Origin: Rubrivivax sp.
Lineage (GTDB): Bacteria; Pseudomonadota; Gammaproteobacteria; Burkholderiales; Burkholderiaceae_C
Reading direction: 5' to 3'
Assembly (NCBI GenBank): GCA_022842595.1
Contig: JALHPF010000006.1
Span: forward strand, 114,790 to 178,789
Length of the DNA: 64,000 nucleotides
Under the pieces are notes generated by a model. The model did no database searches and had not been told where the DNA came from. It saw nothing but the letters and a program-made list of their open reading frames with translations. Positions 10,309-21,272 of the stretch are shown here, one piece after another (within the stretch, counting starts at the first letter, position 1; each line of letters begins with the position of its first letter). Made by a program: the position numbers and the translations under genes.

Positions 10309-12357
10309 ATGAGCAGCGTCTTCCATCCCGACAATGACCAGACCGTCAATCCCTCGGGCAACCCTTCGATCCGCGACGTGATGGCCGCCTACGCCGGCCG
10401 CCGCAACTTCATGAAGGGTACGCTCGGCGCCGCCACCCTGGCCACGCTGGGCGGTTTCGGCACTTCGGCCCAGGCGGCCTACCCGGTGGCCCCGCCTCCG
10501 ACCGGGCCGATCGGCTTCGCTGGCCTGCCGCCCAACCTGGCCGCCGGCTTCATCGACGCGGTGAGCGTTCCGAAGGGCTACGCGGCCAAGACCCTGGTCG
10601 GCTGGGGTGACGCCATCGGTGTGGCGGGCCCCGATGCCCTGATCAGCCACGACCACAGCAGCCCGCTGCCCATCACTGCTGCGCGCCAGGGCACCACGTT
10701 CGGGCAGCACAACGACGGCATGCATTTCTTCCCGTTCCCGGCCGTCGGTGCCGCTGGCGTTTCCAGCGAGCGCGGCCTGCTCGTCGTGAACCACGAATAC
10801 GTCGATCCGGGCCTGCATGCCAACACGCCCAGCTACGGCACCATCACGATCACCAAGCCTTTGGTGGACGCCCAGGTGGCTGCCCATGGCGTGAGCGTCG
10901 TCGAGCTGCGCAAGACCGCAGGCGAATGGGCCGTGGTCAAGCCCTCGCCGTTTGCCCGCCGCATCACCGGCGCCACGCCCATGCGCATCAGCGGCCCGGC
11001 GGCCGGCGCCGACGCGCTGAAGACCGGCGCCGACCCCACCGGCACAGCCGTCCTGGGCACGCTGAACAACTGCGCCCACGGCATCACGCCCTGGGGCACC
11101 TACCTCACCTGCGAAGAAAACTGGAACGGCTACTTCGGCGCCAACGGGGCCTTCACGCAGACCCTGACCGAGCGCCGCTACGGCGTCACCGCCGGCGGCT
11201 TCGGCTATCGCTGGCACGAAGCCGATCCGCGCTTCGACCTGAACGCCCCGGGCAACCGCAACGAGCCCAACCGCTTCGGCTGGGTGGTCGAGATCGACCC
11301 CTTCAACCCGCGTGCGACACCGATCAAGCGCACCGCGCTGGGCCGCATCAAGCACGAGAGCGCCGACTTCGCGCTCGCCCCCGACGGCACGGTCTGCTTC
11401 TACACCGGTGACGACGAGCGCAACGACTACATGTACAAGTTCGTCTGCGCGGGCAAGTTCAACCGGAGCAACCGCGCCGCTAACCGCGACTTGCTGGACA
11501 GCGGCACGCTGTACGTGGCCAAGTTCAATGCCGACGGCACCGGCGTCTGGTTGCCGCTGGTGTTTGGCGCAGGCCCGCTGACGGCGGCGAACGGCTTCAC
11601 GAGTCAGGCCGACGTGCTGATCCGCACGCGCCAGGCCGCCGACCGCGTGGGTGCCACGATGATGGACCGCCCGGAATGGGTGGCCGTGCACCCGACGACG
11701 CGCGAGGTGTACCTCACGCTGACCAACAACAACCGCCGCGGCAGCAACCCGCCTTCGTCGAACAACCCCGACGGCAGCTCGACGGCCGGTGGTGCGCGCC
11801 CGCCCGTGGATGCCGCCAACCCGCGGCCGGACAACCGCTACGGCCACATCATCCGCTGGACGGAAACCGGCAACGACCCGGCCGCCACCACCTTCGCCTG
11901 GGACATCTTCGCCGAGTGCGGCGACAAGCTGAACCCCGCCGCCAACCTGAAGGGCAACATCAACGGCGACGACCTGGGCGCGCCCGACGGCCTGTGGTTC
12001 GACCGCGATGGCCGGCTCTGGATCCAGACCGACCAGCAGGGCGACGGCCTGGGCGACTGGGCCAACATCGGCGGCAACGCGATGTTCGCAGCCGACCCGT
12101 CCACGCGCCGCATCACGCGCTTCCTGACCAGCCCGCGCAATTGCGAGACCACGGGCGTCGTTTCCACGCCCGACGGCAAGACCATGTTCGTCGGCATCCA
12201 GCACCCCGGCGAAGACTGGGCCCCGGGCGCCTACACGAGCAGGAGCACCTGGCCCGACAGCGGCGCCAACGGTCCGACGACGCAGGCCGTGGTGAGCAAG
12301 CCGCGCTCGTCCGTGGTCGTGATCACGAAGAACGACGGCGGCGTCATCGGCACCTGA
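10309..12357 (+). CDS. PhoX family (DUF839) phosphatase, Tat-exported
   Basis: Periplasmic alkaline phosphatase-like protein of 682 aa. The ATG at 10309 has AGGAG 11 bp upstream; the open frame further left has no support. The N terminus carries a twin-arginine signal (GRRNFMKGTLGAATLATLGGFG...AQA, residues about 31-57), fitting a metal cofactor loaded before export. The family segments NNCAHGITPWGTYLTCEENW, KHESADFA, YTGDDERNDYMYKFV and the late PDGLWFD are present. Characterised PhoX enzymes use iron and calcium to release phosphate from monoesters. It is followed at 38 bp by a PEP-CTERM gene. Confidence 0.88.
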   Translation: MSSVFHPDNDQTVNPSGNPSIRDVMAAYAGRRNFMKGTLGAATLATLGGFGTSAQAAYPVAPPPTGPIGFAGLPPNLAAGFIDAVSVPKGYAAKTLVGWGDAIGVAGPDALISHDHSSPLPITAARQGTTFGQHNDGMHFFPFPAVGAAGVSSERGLLVVNHEYVDPGLHANTPSYGTITITKPLVDAQVAAHGVSVVELRKTAGEWAVVKPSPFARRITGATPMRISGPAAGADALKTGADPTGTAVLGTLNNCAHGITPWGTYLTCEENWNGYFGANGAFTQTLTERRYGVTAGGFGYRWHEADPRFDLNAPGNRNEPNRFGWVVEIDPFNPRATPIKRTALGRIKHESADFALAPDGTVCFYTGDDERNDYMYKFVCAGKFNRSNRAANRDLLDSGTLYVAKFNADGTGVWLPLVFGAGPLTAANGFTSQADVLIRTRQAADRVGATMMDRPEWVAVHPTTREVYLTLTNNNRRGSNPPSSNNPDGSSTAGGARPPVDAANPRPDNRYGHIIRWTETGNDPAATTFAWDIFAECGDKLNPAANLKGNINGDDLGAPDGLWFDRDGRLWIQTDQQGDGLGDWANIGGNAMFAADPSTRRITRFLTSPRNCETTGVVSTPDGKTMFVGIQHPGEDWAPGAYTSRSTWPDSGANGPTTQAVVSKPRSSVVVITKNDGGVIGT

Positions 12358-12395
12358 GCCCGGAACCCCGGCACCTACCTGCACAAGGAATCACC

Positions 12396-13037
12396 ATGGA
12401 CAAGTTTTCCCACATCACGCTGACCGCGTCACTGCTCGCGGTGCTGGTTGCGCCGGCGCAGGCAGCGCTCACGAACAACCCGGGTGCGATCGCGCCGGTC
12501 GGCGGGCTGATCGATTTCGAGACCTTCGACGGCTTCGTCACCACTGGCCCGGTGATGCTCAACACCAACGTCGTCTTCACCGGCGACACCGGCTCCACGC
12601 TCGGCGCCTTCATCGCCGACCTGAATGGCAACGGCCTGTGGGGCGCGGGCAACTACTTCGCGGCCACCGGGCTGTTGGGTGAACTGCGCTTCACCTTCGA
12701 AAGCGGCCAGACGGTGCAGGCCGCCGGCGCGCTGGTGAACCACTTCGAGTCTGCTCCCCTGCCTTTCGCGGTGGTGGTTTCGGCTTATGGCCAGAACAAC
12801 CAGATCATCGAGACGCACACCGTCACGATCAACACCGCCCCCGACAGCCTGAACGAAGGCCTGTTCGTCGGCATCGTGCGCCCCAGCGCCGACATCCGCT
12901 CGATCAGCTTCAAGGGCTATGGTGTCGTGCTCGACAACTTCACCTACGCCACGCCGGTGCCCGAGCCGACCTCGCTGGCGCTGTTCGCCGCCGGCCTGGC
13001 GGCCGTGGGATTCGTCGCACGCCGCCGCAGGGCCTGA
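12396..13037 (+). CDS. PEP-CTERM sorting domain protein
   Basis: Secreted 213-aa protein with an AAGGAA ribosome site directly before the ATG at 12396. Signal peptide at residues 1-24 (LTASLLAVLVAPAQA). The body is a beta-rich domain beginning GGLIDFETFDGF, similar to PEP-CTERM proteins with a concanavalin/jelly-roll-like sandwich. The end is TPVPEPTSLALFAAGLAAVGFVARRRRA, a textbook PEP-CTERM tail. It is cotranscribed with the PhoX gene. No catalytic residues can be proposed. Confidence 0.85.
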   Translation: MDKFSHITLTASLLAVLVAPAQAALTNNPGAIAPVGGLIDFETFDGFVTTGPVMLNTNVVFTGDTGSTLGAFIADLNGNGLWGAGNYFAATGLLGELRFTFESGQTVQAAGALVNHFESAPLPFAVVVSAYGQNNQIIETHTVTINTAPDSLNEGLFVGIVRPSADIRSISFKGYGVVLDNFTYATPVPEPTSLALFAAGLAAVGFVARRRRA

Positions 13038-13052
13038 CGGCGAGCTCGGCGA

Positions 13053-13421
13053 TCACGGCACCACAACGCCGCGCTGCAGTCGTTGCGACTGCACCGCGGC
13101 GGGCTTGAAGGCCGCCACCAGGGCGGCCATCAGTGCTTCTGCGGCAGCCGTGTTGTCGCTGCCCAGATTGCAGACATAGACATCGATCGTCACCGCCGCC
13201 AGTTCCGGCCAGGTGTGCACGGCCACATGTGACTCGGCCAACAGCACCATGCCTGTCACGCCGCCGGGCGCCGGGAAACGGTGAAACAGCTCGCCCACGG
13301 CGCGCAGGCCGCTGGCCGCCACCGCCGCCAGGCACAGCGCGCGCAGCGCTGCCGGGTCGGTGTGCGCAGCGTCATTGCAGGGGCAGCCGGCCAGGTCTGC
13401 CGTCAGGTGCAGACCTTTCAT
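13053..13421 (-). CDS. speD: S-adenosylmethionine decarboxylase proenzyme
   Basis: Makes decarboxylated S-adenosylmethionine for spermidine synthesis. The 122-aa length is that of the short class-1B bacterial enzyme. The self-cleavage site is in LLAESHVAVHTWPE: cleavage before Ser64 creates the pyruvoyl cofactor, with His69 and Cys84 (VYVCNLGS) at the other active-site positions. The ATG (13421) overlaps the stop of the diguanylate cyclase gene by 4 bp (ATGA), so translation is coupled. No spermidine synthase gene is adjacent. Confidence 0.95.
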   Translation of the reverse strand: MKGLHLTADLAGCPCNDAAHTDPAALRALCLAAVAASGLRAVGELFHRFPAPGGVTGMVLLAESHVAVHTWPELAAVTIDVYVCNLGSDNTAAAEALMAALVAAFKPAAVQSQRLQRGVVVP

Positions 13422-15466
13422 GAAGCGACGCGGCGCCGGCCCGCTTGCTTGGCCCGGTAGAGCGCTGCGTCTGCGGCTTGCAGCAGGGCATGCGGGCTGC
13501 ATGGGTCCAGCCCGAGAGTGCTGGCCAGACCGGCGCTCAGCGTCAGGTGCGCGGCGAGCAGTGAACCCGCGTGGGGCAGGGCCGTCGCTTCCAGCGCCGC
13601 AAGGCAGTCCTGGGCGCGCTGCCGGGCCTGCTCGGCCGTGGTCTGCGGCAGCAGCATGGCGAATTCCTCGCCACCCCAGCGCGCCAGGGTCTCGCCGGGC
13701 CGTGTACAAGCCAGCAGCAGCGCAGCCACGCGCTGCAGGCAGGTGTCGCCGGCCGGGTGGCCGTAGTGGTCGTTGTAGCGCTTGAAATGGTCGACGTCGA
13801 ACAGCAGCAGCGCCACCGCTTCGCCGCGCTCGGAGGCGTGGGTCAGCTCGGCCGCCAACTGCCGGTCGAACCTGCGGCGGTTGGCCAGACCCGTCAGCGT
13901 GTCGGTCTCCGACAGCCGTTCGAGTTCGGCATTCAGCCCGTCGAGCTGGCGATTCAGTTCCGAAAGCTCCTGTTCACGGCGCACCAGTTCCGTCACTTCA
14001 GTTCGCACGCCTGCGATGCCGCCGTCGCGCGTGCGGCGCTCGTCGATGCGTAGCCAGCGGTTGCCGGGCAATTCCTGAACGATCGGCCCGCCCGGGTTGC
14101 GATGCCACTCGAGCCGTTCCTGCAGCCAGGCTTCCTCGCGGCCCCGCGCCTGGGGGAACTGGCCGCTGGCCAGCCCATGGCGCAGCAGGTCCTCGAAGCG
14201 TGCACCGACGCGTATGGCGCCGGCGGAATCGGCATACAGCGCGGGGTAGCGGCTGTTGAAAGCCACGATCCGGTCATCGGCGTCGAACAACACGAAGGCC
14301 TCCGGCAGCGCCTCGATGGCGTCGATGAGCCGGGTCGACGCCTGCTCGGCCGCGGCGCGCTGTTCCTCGATCTCGGTGACGTCGACGCGGATGCCCACGA
14401 CGCCACCTTCGCGTGTACGGCGCTCGTGGCTGCGGATCCAGCGGTGGCCGGCCTGGCGCACCCCGGGCGCGGTGGCTGGCAGCGCGGTGGCCGCATGGCG
14501 GTCGGCCTGACGCGCCTTCAGCCAGGCGTCCAGCGCATCGTCGTCGGGCAGCTGTGGCATGCCGCCGCGGGCATGCAGGGCACGCAACATCTCCTCGAAG
14601 CTGGGCTGGGCCTGCGTCAGATCGGCCACCAGCGGGTACATCGAGCGCATGACGCTGTTCGTCATCAGCAGCCGGTCTTCGGCGTCATAGAGCTCGAAGC
14701 CTGCAGGCAGGGCTTCGATCGCGTCCTGCAGCCGCGCCGTGGCCAGTTCGCTGGCGCGCCGCGCCGCATCGCCTTCGCTTCGCGCGGCTTCCAGCGCCTG
14801 CTGCCGGGTGTGCAATTCGGTGATGTCGACGCTGTGGGCCAGCAGCCGACCGTCGGGCAGCCTTTCTTCGACGATGCGGCGCCAGCTGCCATTGGCCAGC
14901 TGGCGCACGATCGGTGGGCCCGGCCGGCGACGAGCGGCCAGGCGGGCCTCGATCCACGCCTCTTCCCGCCCTGCGGCCTCGGGCACGAGGCCGCGCGCGA
15001 CCGCCATGCGCAACAGGGACTCGAAGCTGGCGCCGGGCACGATCTGTTCGGCCAGCGGCGCGTAGAGCTTGCGGAAGTCGCCATTGCACAGCAGCAAGCG
15101 GTCGTCGCTGTCGAACAAGGCGACGGCAGCCGGCACGGCGTCGAAGACCTCGGCAAGCAGCCGCTGGTCGTTGCTTTCGCGCTTTTGCAGGGCGTTCAGA
15201 CGCCCGCTCAGATGCCACAACAACCCCGCCAGCAGCGCCGTGACGAGGCCGCTGGCCAGCAGCAGCGGCTGCAGGCCAGGGGCCGGATTCCAGGGCCGAA
15301 ACCACTGGGCGGCCAGCAGCACGAGGGCCGCCACCAGCAGCAGGCTCGCCATCACTTGAAGACGATTCAGCGGATTCTTGAGGGCCACGGGTCTGCGCAG
15401 GAATGAGTTGCCGTTAGCGAGAGCCGACCGCCGGGCGACCGGTCCCGGCAAGCCTCGATTGTCCAC
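13418..15466 (-). CDS. Membrane-anchored triple-PAS diguanylate cyclase
   Basis: Sensor enzyme making cyclic di-GMP. From GTG 15466 it is 682 aa; an ATG at 15352 is an alternative. Two hydrophobic helices near residues 38-54 and 67-86 anchor it. Three similar PAS domains follow (starting around 100, 240 and 370), each with an ALFDSDD/ELYDAED/VLFDADD-type core. Then come a coiled linker and a GGDEF domain with signature RWGGEEF (598-602), so the active site is intact. The product-inhibition I-site position reads RPGE instead of RxxD. It is the first gene of a two-gene operon with speD and is divergent from tkt. Confidence 0.92.
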   Translation of the reverse strand: MDNRGLPGPVARRSALANGNSFLRRPVALKNPLNRLQVMASLLLVAALVLLAAQWFRPWNPAPGLQPLLLASGLVTALLAGLLWHLSGRLNALQKRESNDQRLLAEVFDAVPAAVALFDSDDRLLLCNGDFRKLYAPLAEQIVPGASFESLLRMAVARGLVPEAAGREEAWIEARLAARRRPGPPIVRQLANGSWRRIVEERLPDGRLLAHSVDITELHTRQQALEAARSEGDAARRASELATARLQDAIEALPAGFELYDAEDRLLMTNSVMRSMYPLVADLTQAQPSFEEMLRALHARGGMPQLPDDDALDAWLKARQADRHAATALPATAPGVRQAGHRWIRSHERRTREGGVVGIRVDVTEIEEQRAAAEQASTRLIDAIEALPEAFVLFDADDRIVAFNSRYPALYADSAGAIRVGARFEDLLRHGLASGQFPQARGREEAWLQERLEWHRNPGGPIVQELPGNRWLRIDERRTRDGGIAGVRTEVTELVRREQELSELNRQLDGLNAELERLSETDTLTGLANRRRFDRQLAAELTHASERGEAVALLLFDVDHFKRYNDHYGHPAGDTCLQRVAALLLACTRPGETLARWGGEEFAMLLPQTTAEQARQRAQDCLAALEATALPHAGSLLAAHLTLSAGLASTLGLDPCSPHALLQAADAALYRAKQAGRRRVAS

Positions 15467-15503
15467 GCTGCCCGAGCGCGCCTGGCGCCCGGATGCCCCG
15501 ACC

Positions 15504-15509
15504 TAGAAT
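15504..15509 (+). promoter_or_regulatory. Candidate -10 element for tkt
   Basis: TAGAAT, 37 bases before the tkt start codon, in the 80-bp divergent spacer shared with the diguanylate cyclase gene. One mismatch to TATAAT. The -35 position is poor. Confidence 0.35.
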
Positions 15510-15546
15510 CTGCGACGCCGCTCCCCCGACCCGAAAGCCCTGGACC

Positions 15547-17571
15547 ATGCCTGTTCTTGAAGCCGACACCTCCCTGATGGCCAATGCCATCCGCGCCCTG
15601 GCCATGGACGCCGTCCAGCAAGCCAACAGCGGCCATCCCGGTGCCCCGATGGGCATGGCCGACATTGCCGTGGCGCTGTGGGGCCGGCACCTGAAGCACA
15701 ACCCCGCCCACCCGCACTGGGCCGACCGCGACCGCTTCGTGCTCAGCAACGGCCACGGCAGCATGCTGATTTACGCGCTGCTGCACCTGACCGGCTACGA
15801 CCTGGCGATGAGCGAGCTGCGCAACTTCCGCCAGCTGCACAGCAAGACCCCGGGCCACCCCGAAGTCGACGTGACCCCGGGTGTCGAAACCACGACCGGC
15901 CCGTTGGGGCAGGGCATCGCCAATGCCGTGGGCATGGCACTGGCCGAGAAGCTGCTGGCGGCCGAGTTCAACCGCCCGGGCCACAGCATCGTCGACCACC
16001 GCACCTACGCTTTCCTGGGCGACGGCTGCCTGATGGAGGGCATCAGCCACGAGGCCTGCGCGCTGGCTGGCGCCTGGAAGCTGAACAAGCTGGTGGCGCT
16101 GTACGACGACAACGGCATCAGCATCGACGGCAAGGTCGCGCCCTGGTACGTGGACGATGTCGGCATGCGCTTCGCCAGCTACGGCTGGAACGTCATCGGG
16201 CCGATCGACGGTCACGACGTGGCGCTGGTCGACGCGGCGCTGGCCAAGGCCCGCACCAGCACCCTGCAGCCTACGCTGGTCATTTGCCGAACCACCATCG
16301 GCAAGGGCAGCCCGAACCGCGGCGGTACCGCCAAGGCCCATGGCGAGGCACTAGGCGCCGAGGAGATCAAGCTCACGCGTGAAGCGCTGGGCTGGGTGGA
16401 CGAGCCCTTCGTCATCCCGGAGGCCGCCTACGCTGCCTGGGACGCCAAGGCCGCCGGCGCCGCCGCGCAGGCCGATTGGGACGGCCGTTTCGACGCCTAC
16501 CGCAGCGCCCACCCCGAACTGGCCGCCGAATACCAGCGCCGCATGCGCGGCGAGCTGCCAGCGAACTTCGCCCAGGTGGCGGTGGACGCGGCGATCGCCG
16601 CGCATACCAAGGCCGAAACCGTGGCCAGCCGCAAGGCCAGCCAGCTGGCGCTGGAAGCCTTCACCCAGGCCCTGCCCGAAATGCTGGGCGGCAGCGCCGA
16701 CCTGACCGGCTCGAACCTGACCAACACCACGTCGACGCCTGCGCTGCGCTTCGATGCCGAAGGCACGCCCAACGGCGGCCGCCACATCAACTACGGCGTC
16801 CGCGAATTCGGCATGGCCGCCATCATGAACGGCGTGGCCCTGCACGGCGGCTACATCCCCTACGGCGGCACCTTCCTCACCTTCAGCGACTACAGCCGCA
16901 ACGCCATCCGCATGGCCGCGCTGATGAAGAAGCGCGTGATCCATGTCTTCACGCACGACAGCATCGGCCTGGGCGAAGACGGCCCCACCCACCAGAGCGT
17001 GGAACACGCCGCGAGCCTGCGCCTGATCCCGGGCCTGGATGTCTGGCGCCCGGCCGACACCGCCGAGACCACGGTGGCCTGGACCATGGCCCTGTCCAAC
17101 GCAGCACGCCCCAGTGCGCTGCTGCTCAGCCGCCAGAACCTGCCCTACCTGCCGAAGGCCGCGCTCGACGACATTGCCAAGGGCGCCTACGTGCTGGCCG
17201 AACCCGGCGAGGTGGGCCTGAAGAAGAAGGCCCAGGCCGTGATCATCGCCACCGGCAGCGAAGTGCAGTTGGCGCTGCATGCCCAGGCCGAGCTGGCCAA
17301 GCTGAAGATCGCGGTGCGTGTCGTCAGCATGCCCAGCACGACTGTCTTCGACCGCCAGAGCCTGGCCTACAAGAAGAGCGTGCTGCCGGCCGGCGTGCCG
17401 CGCGTGGCGGTGGAAGCCGGCGTCACCGACGGCTGGTGGAAATACGGCTGTGCCGCGGTGATGGGCATCGACACCTACGGCGAAAGCGCGCCGGCGCCGG
17501 CGCTGTTCAAGCATTTCCACCTGACCGCGCAGAACCTGGCGGCCGTGGTGCGGAAAGTCGTTTCCAAGTAA
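15547..17571 (+). CDS. tkt: Transketolase
   Basis: Thiamine-diphosphate enzyme moving two-carbon units in the pentose phosphate and Calvin pathways. At 674 aa it is full length. The N-terminal [16 protein letters not shown] motif ([16 protein letters not shown]), the ThDP/Mg motif [13 protein letters not shown]...[11 protein letters not shown], and the pyrimidine-domain segments [11 protein letters not shown] and [12 protein letters not shown] are all present. ATG 15547 gives the usual start a few residues before the first helix. gap follows at 18 bp, so the two are an operon. Confidence 0.96.
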   Translation: MPVLEADTSLMANAIRALAMDAVQQANSGHPGAPMGMADIAVALWGRHLKHNPAHPHWADRDRFVLSNGHGSMLIYALLHLTGYDLAMSELRNFRQLHSKTPGHPEVDVTPGVETTTGPLGQGIANAVGMALAEKLLAAEFNRPGHSIVDHRTYAFLGDGCLMEGISHEACALAGAWKLNKLVALYDDNGISIDGKVAPWYVDDVGMRFASYGWNVIGPIDGHDVALVDAALAKARTSTLQPTLVICRTTIGKGSPNRGGTAKAHGEALGAEEIKLTREALGWVDEPFVIPEAAYAAWDAKAAGAAAQADWDGRFDAYRSAHPELAAEYQRRMRGELPANFAQVAVDAAIAAHTKAETVASRKASQLALEAFTQALPEMLGGSADLTGSNLTNTTSTPALRFDAEGTPNGGRHINYGVREFGMAAIMNGVALHGGYIPYGGTFLTFSDYSRNAIRMAALMKKRVIHVFTHDSIGLGEDGPTHQSVEHAASLRLIPGLDVWRPADTAETTVAWTMALSNAARPSALLLSRQNLPYLPKAALDDIAKGAYVLAEPGEVGLKKKAQAVIIATGSEVQLALHAQAELAKLKIAVRVVSMPSTTVFDRQSLAYKKSVLPAGVPRVAVEAGVTDGWWKYGCAAVMGIDTYGESAPAPALFKHFHLTAQNLAAVVRKVVSK

Positions 17572-18588
<1,017 letters not shown>

Positions 18589-18614
18589 AGGCGCTGCCAG
18601 CCGACAGACAACAG

Positions 18615-18637
18615 GGCCCGCTGCTGCGGGCCTTTTT
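18615..18637 (+). terminator. Intrinsic terminator of tkt-gap
   Basis: Perfect 7-bp GC stem GGCCCGC (18615-18621) and GCGGGCC (18626-18632), loop TGCT, followed at once by TTTTT. Lies 26 bp after the gap stop codon. Confidence 0.92.
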
Positions 18638-18787
18638 CTGGCCGCTTCTCCGATCCGGGCGCAGATCAAGTTGCGGCAGGCGCGGCCGAAATGAAGTGGA
18701 TCAGGCGCGCCCGGCCGTCATCTGTCGTCACACGGCGCGCCGAGGCCGGATACACCCGCCTGCCCGAAGCTCCCTACACTGCCGACG

Positions 18788-20863
18788 ATGCGACTCACCC
18801 CTGCTGCTTCATCCCCCCGTAGGCCTGCCCCCGCGTCGCGCTGGCGCCTGGCGTTGGCCGTGGCCGGCCTGCTGGCGGGCGCCGGCGCTGGTGCGGCGCC
18901 GCCGATGCAGCCGCTGCTCTCGGCCGCCGATGGCGAGGTCATCGTGCGCTTCAAGTCCGACGCGCAGGTGCTGCGGCGCCACGCCCTGGCCCAGCGAGCC
19001 GACCCGTCGGTGGTGACTGACGTTCTGGAAAGGCGCGCCGCTTTGATGGCCAGCCGCACCGGCCGCAGCCTGCGCAGCGGCGCGGCGGCGGGCGAGCGCA
19101 TGCAGGTGCTGCGCGCCACGGGCGTGGATGCCGCCACGCTGGCGCGCGAACTGGCCGCCGACCCGGAGGTCGAGTTCGCCGAAGTCAACGGCCGCAAGAC
19201 GCGCCTGGCCGCGCCCAATGACCCGCTCTACCCCAACCTGGTGGGCCGAGCCAACGGCCCCGATGCCGGCCAGTGGTATCTGCGCGCGCCGCAGGGCAGC
19301 GTGGTCTCGTCCATCGACATCGAAACCGCCTGGGCGCGCACCACCGGCAATGCCAGCGTCGTGGTCGCCGTGCTGGACACCGGGGTGCGCTTCGAACACC
19401 CCGACCTCGGCCGCGTCGCCGGCGGCGGCAAGCTGCTGCCGGGCTACGACTTCGTCTCCAACGCCACGGTGGCCAACGACTTCAGCGGCCGGGACGCCGA
19501 CCCCAGCGACCCGGGCGACTGGGTCACGGCCGCGGAAACCGCCACCAGCACCTTCCGCGACTGCACGGCCGCGGGCAGTTCGTGGCACGGCACGGCCACG
19601 GCCAGCCTGGTGGGCGCGGCGACCAACGACGCAGTGGGCATGGCCGGTGCTGCGCCCGGCGTGCAGGTGCTGCCGGTGCGTGTGCTCGGCAAGTGCTATG
19701 GCGTGGACAGCGACATCCAGGCCGGCATGCGCTGGGCCGCCGGCATCTCGGTGGCGGGCGTGCCCGACAACCCCAACCCGGCCAAGGTGCTGAACATGAG
19801 CCTGGGCGGCAGCGGCGCCTGCAGCGCTTCGTACCAGGCCGTGGTCGACGAGATCCTGGCGCGTGGCGTCGTCATCGTCGCCGCCGCCGGCAACAGCGCA
19901 GGCGGGCCGGTCGGCACGCCGGCCAGCTGCCGCGGTGTCGTCGCCGTGGCTGCGCTGCGGCATGTCGGCACCAAGGTGGGTTTTTCCGACCTCGGGCCGG
20001 AAATCGCCATCGCCGCGCCCGGCGGCAACTGCGTCACCATCGGTGCCGGCGACGCCTGCCAGTACCCGATCCTGGCGGCCACCGACCGCGGCACCCAGGC
20101 GCCGAGCGGGCCCACCTGGACCAACAGCTTCGACATCACCGTCGGCACCAGCTTCAGCTCACCCCTGGTGGCCGCCACCGTCGGGCTGATGCTGTCGGCC
20201 CAGCCCGGCCTGACGCCGGCCCAGGTGCGCACGACGCTGCAGCGCACGGCGCGCCCGTTTCCCACGACCGGTGGCGACAACGGCGCCGACCCAACGCCCG
20301 TGGAGCAATGCCGCGCACCCAGCAGCGGCGTCGACCAGTTGCAGTGTTACTGCAACACCAGCGTCTGCGGCGCCGGCATGCTGGACGCAGGTGCCGCGGT
20401 CGGCGCGGTGGCGTCGCTGACGGCGCGTATCAGCGTCGACACCGCCGCGCCCACCGCGGGCAGCCCGGTGCAGTTCAGCAGCGGCACCAGCACCACCGGC
20501 GCCGGCCGCACGCTGACCGGCTGGGCCTGGACGGTGGTCAACGCTGGCGGCATTGCCAGCACCTTCACCGGCGCCACCAACGGCCCCGTGGCCAGCATCA
20601 CGCCCAGCGCCGCCGGCAGCTTCACGGTTCGCCTCACGCTCACCGACGATCTGGGCATCACAGCCACGAGCGACCAGGTGGTTGCGGTGGCGGCAGCGCC
20701 TGTGCCGGTGCCACCCGTCACGCCAGTGACGCCGACCTCGCCGGTGGCCGAAACCAGCGGCGGTGGTGGTGGCGGCGCCATGTCATGGCCCTGGCTGGTG
20801 CTGCTGTGTCTGGCCGTCTGGGCGCTGGCGCACCGGCCGTTCAGCGCCGCCGACAGGGCTTGA
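18788..20863 (+). CDS. Secreted S8 peptidase with PKD-like domain and GlyGly-CTERM-like tail
   Basis: Exported subtilase of 691 aa. Signal peptide about residues 1-37, then an I9-like propeptide (49-135, ending EVEFAEVNGR). In the catalytic domain Asp197 is in AVLDTGV, His267 in SSWHGTA, Asn369 in AAAGNS and Ser455 in VGTSFSSP. Several Cys pairs suggest disulfides. Residues ~545-635 are a PKD-like beta sandwich. The tail has a proline-rich spacer, six Gly (658-663) and a hydrophobic helix with AHR, resembling the GlyGly-CTERM signal cut by rhombosortase. A TACACT -10-like element lies 7 bp before the ATG. The 3' end overlaps the convergent gene by 23 bp. Confidence 0.9.
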   Translation: MRLTPAASSPRRPAPASRWRLALAVAGLLAGAGAGAAPPMQPLLSAADGEVIVRFKSDAQVLRRHALAQRADPSVVTDVLERRAALMASRTGRSLRSGAAAGERMQVLRATGVDAATLARELAADPEVEFAEVNGRKTRLAAPNDPLYPNLVGRANGPDAGQWYLRAPQGSVVSSIDIETAWARTTGNASVVVAVLDTGVRFEHPDLGRVAGGGKLLPGYDFVSNATVANDFSGRDADPSDPGDWVTAAETATSTFRDCTAAGSSWHGTATASLVGAATNDAVGMAGAAPGVQVLPVRVLGKCYGVDSDIQAGMRWAAGISVAGVPDNPNPAKVLNMSLGGSGACSASYQAVVDEILARGVVIVAAAGNSAGGPVGTPASCRGVVAVAALRHVGTKVGFSDLGPEIAIAAPGGNCVTIGAGDACQYPILAATDRGTQAPSGPTWTNSFDITVGTSFSSPLVAATVGLMLSAQPGLTPAQVRTTLQRTARPFPTTGGDNGADPTPVEQCRAPSSGVDQLQCYCNTSVCGAGMLDAGAAVGAVASLTARISVDTAAPTAGSPVQFSSGTSTTGAGRTLTGWAWTVVNAGGIASTFTGATNGPVASITPSAAGSFTVRLTLTDDLGITATSDQVVAVAAAPVPVPPVTPVTPTSPVAETSGGGGGGAMSWPWLVLLCLAVWALAHRPFSAADRA

Positions 20864-21272
20864 AGCCACCCGCCAGTTCGCTGGCGGGCAAGGCCTGCAG
20901 CCTGGCTTGCAGGGTCGGGTCGGCGTCATCGACCCGGTACCAGACTTCGCCGGCGTCGGCACGGCGCGTCACCCCGTTGTTTTCCGGCAAGGCGGCAGCT
21001 TTCAACGCAGCCTCGGCTGCGGCGACGGCGGCCTCGGCCAGCGGGCCGGCCTCCAGGCAGATGCGCGCGACCCGCCGCGCGCTGGCCACGCGGCTGGCTG
21101 CGGTGCTGGCCGGCAGAACCTGCACCCATTCAGGCCGGACCTGGTTGGCCAGCCGCAGCGGTTCGGCCTGACCGACCCGGGGCCCGGGCCAGGCCGGCGC
21201 CATCCAGCCTTGCGACCAGGCCAGGAAAAGCAGGTTGGCTGCGACCAGAGCCAGTAACAGGCCTCTCAGCAC
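20841..21272 (-). CDS. Small membrane-anchored protein following birA
   Basis: A 143-aa protein from GTG 21272, overlapping the birA stop by 7 bp. One N-terminal membrane helix (LLLALVAANLLFLAWSQGW) is followed by a periplasmic part. The opening resembles the short proteins often annotated as SPOR-domain or sporulation-related next to birA in Burkholderiales (the AWSQG and LANQVRPE segments). A full SPOR repeat is not evident; the C-terminal half may be a degenerate one. Function unknown; peptidoglycan binding is the default guess. Confidence 0.65.
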   Translation of the reverse strand: MLRGLLLALVAANLLFLAWSQGWMAPAWPGPRVGQAEPLRLANQVRPEWVQVLPASTAASRVASARRVARICLEAGPLAEAAVAAAEAALKAAALPENNGVTRRADAGEVWYRVDDADPTLQARLQALPASELAGGFKPCRRR

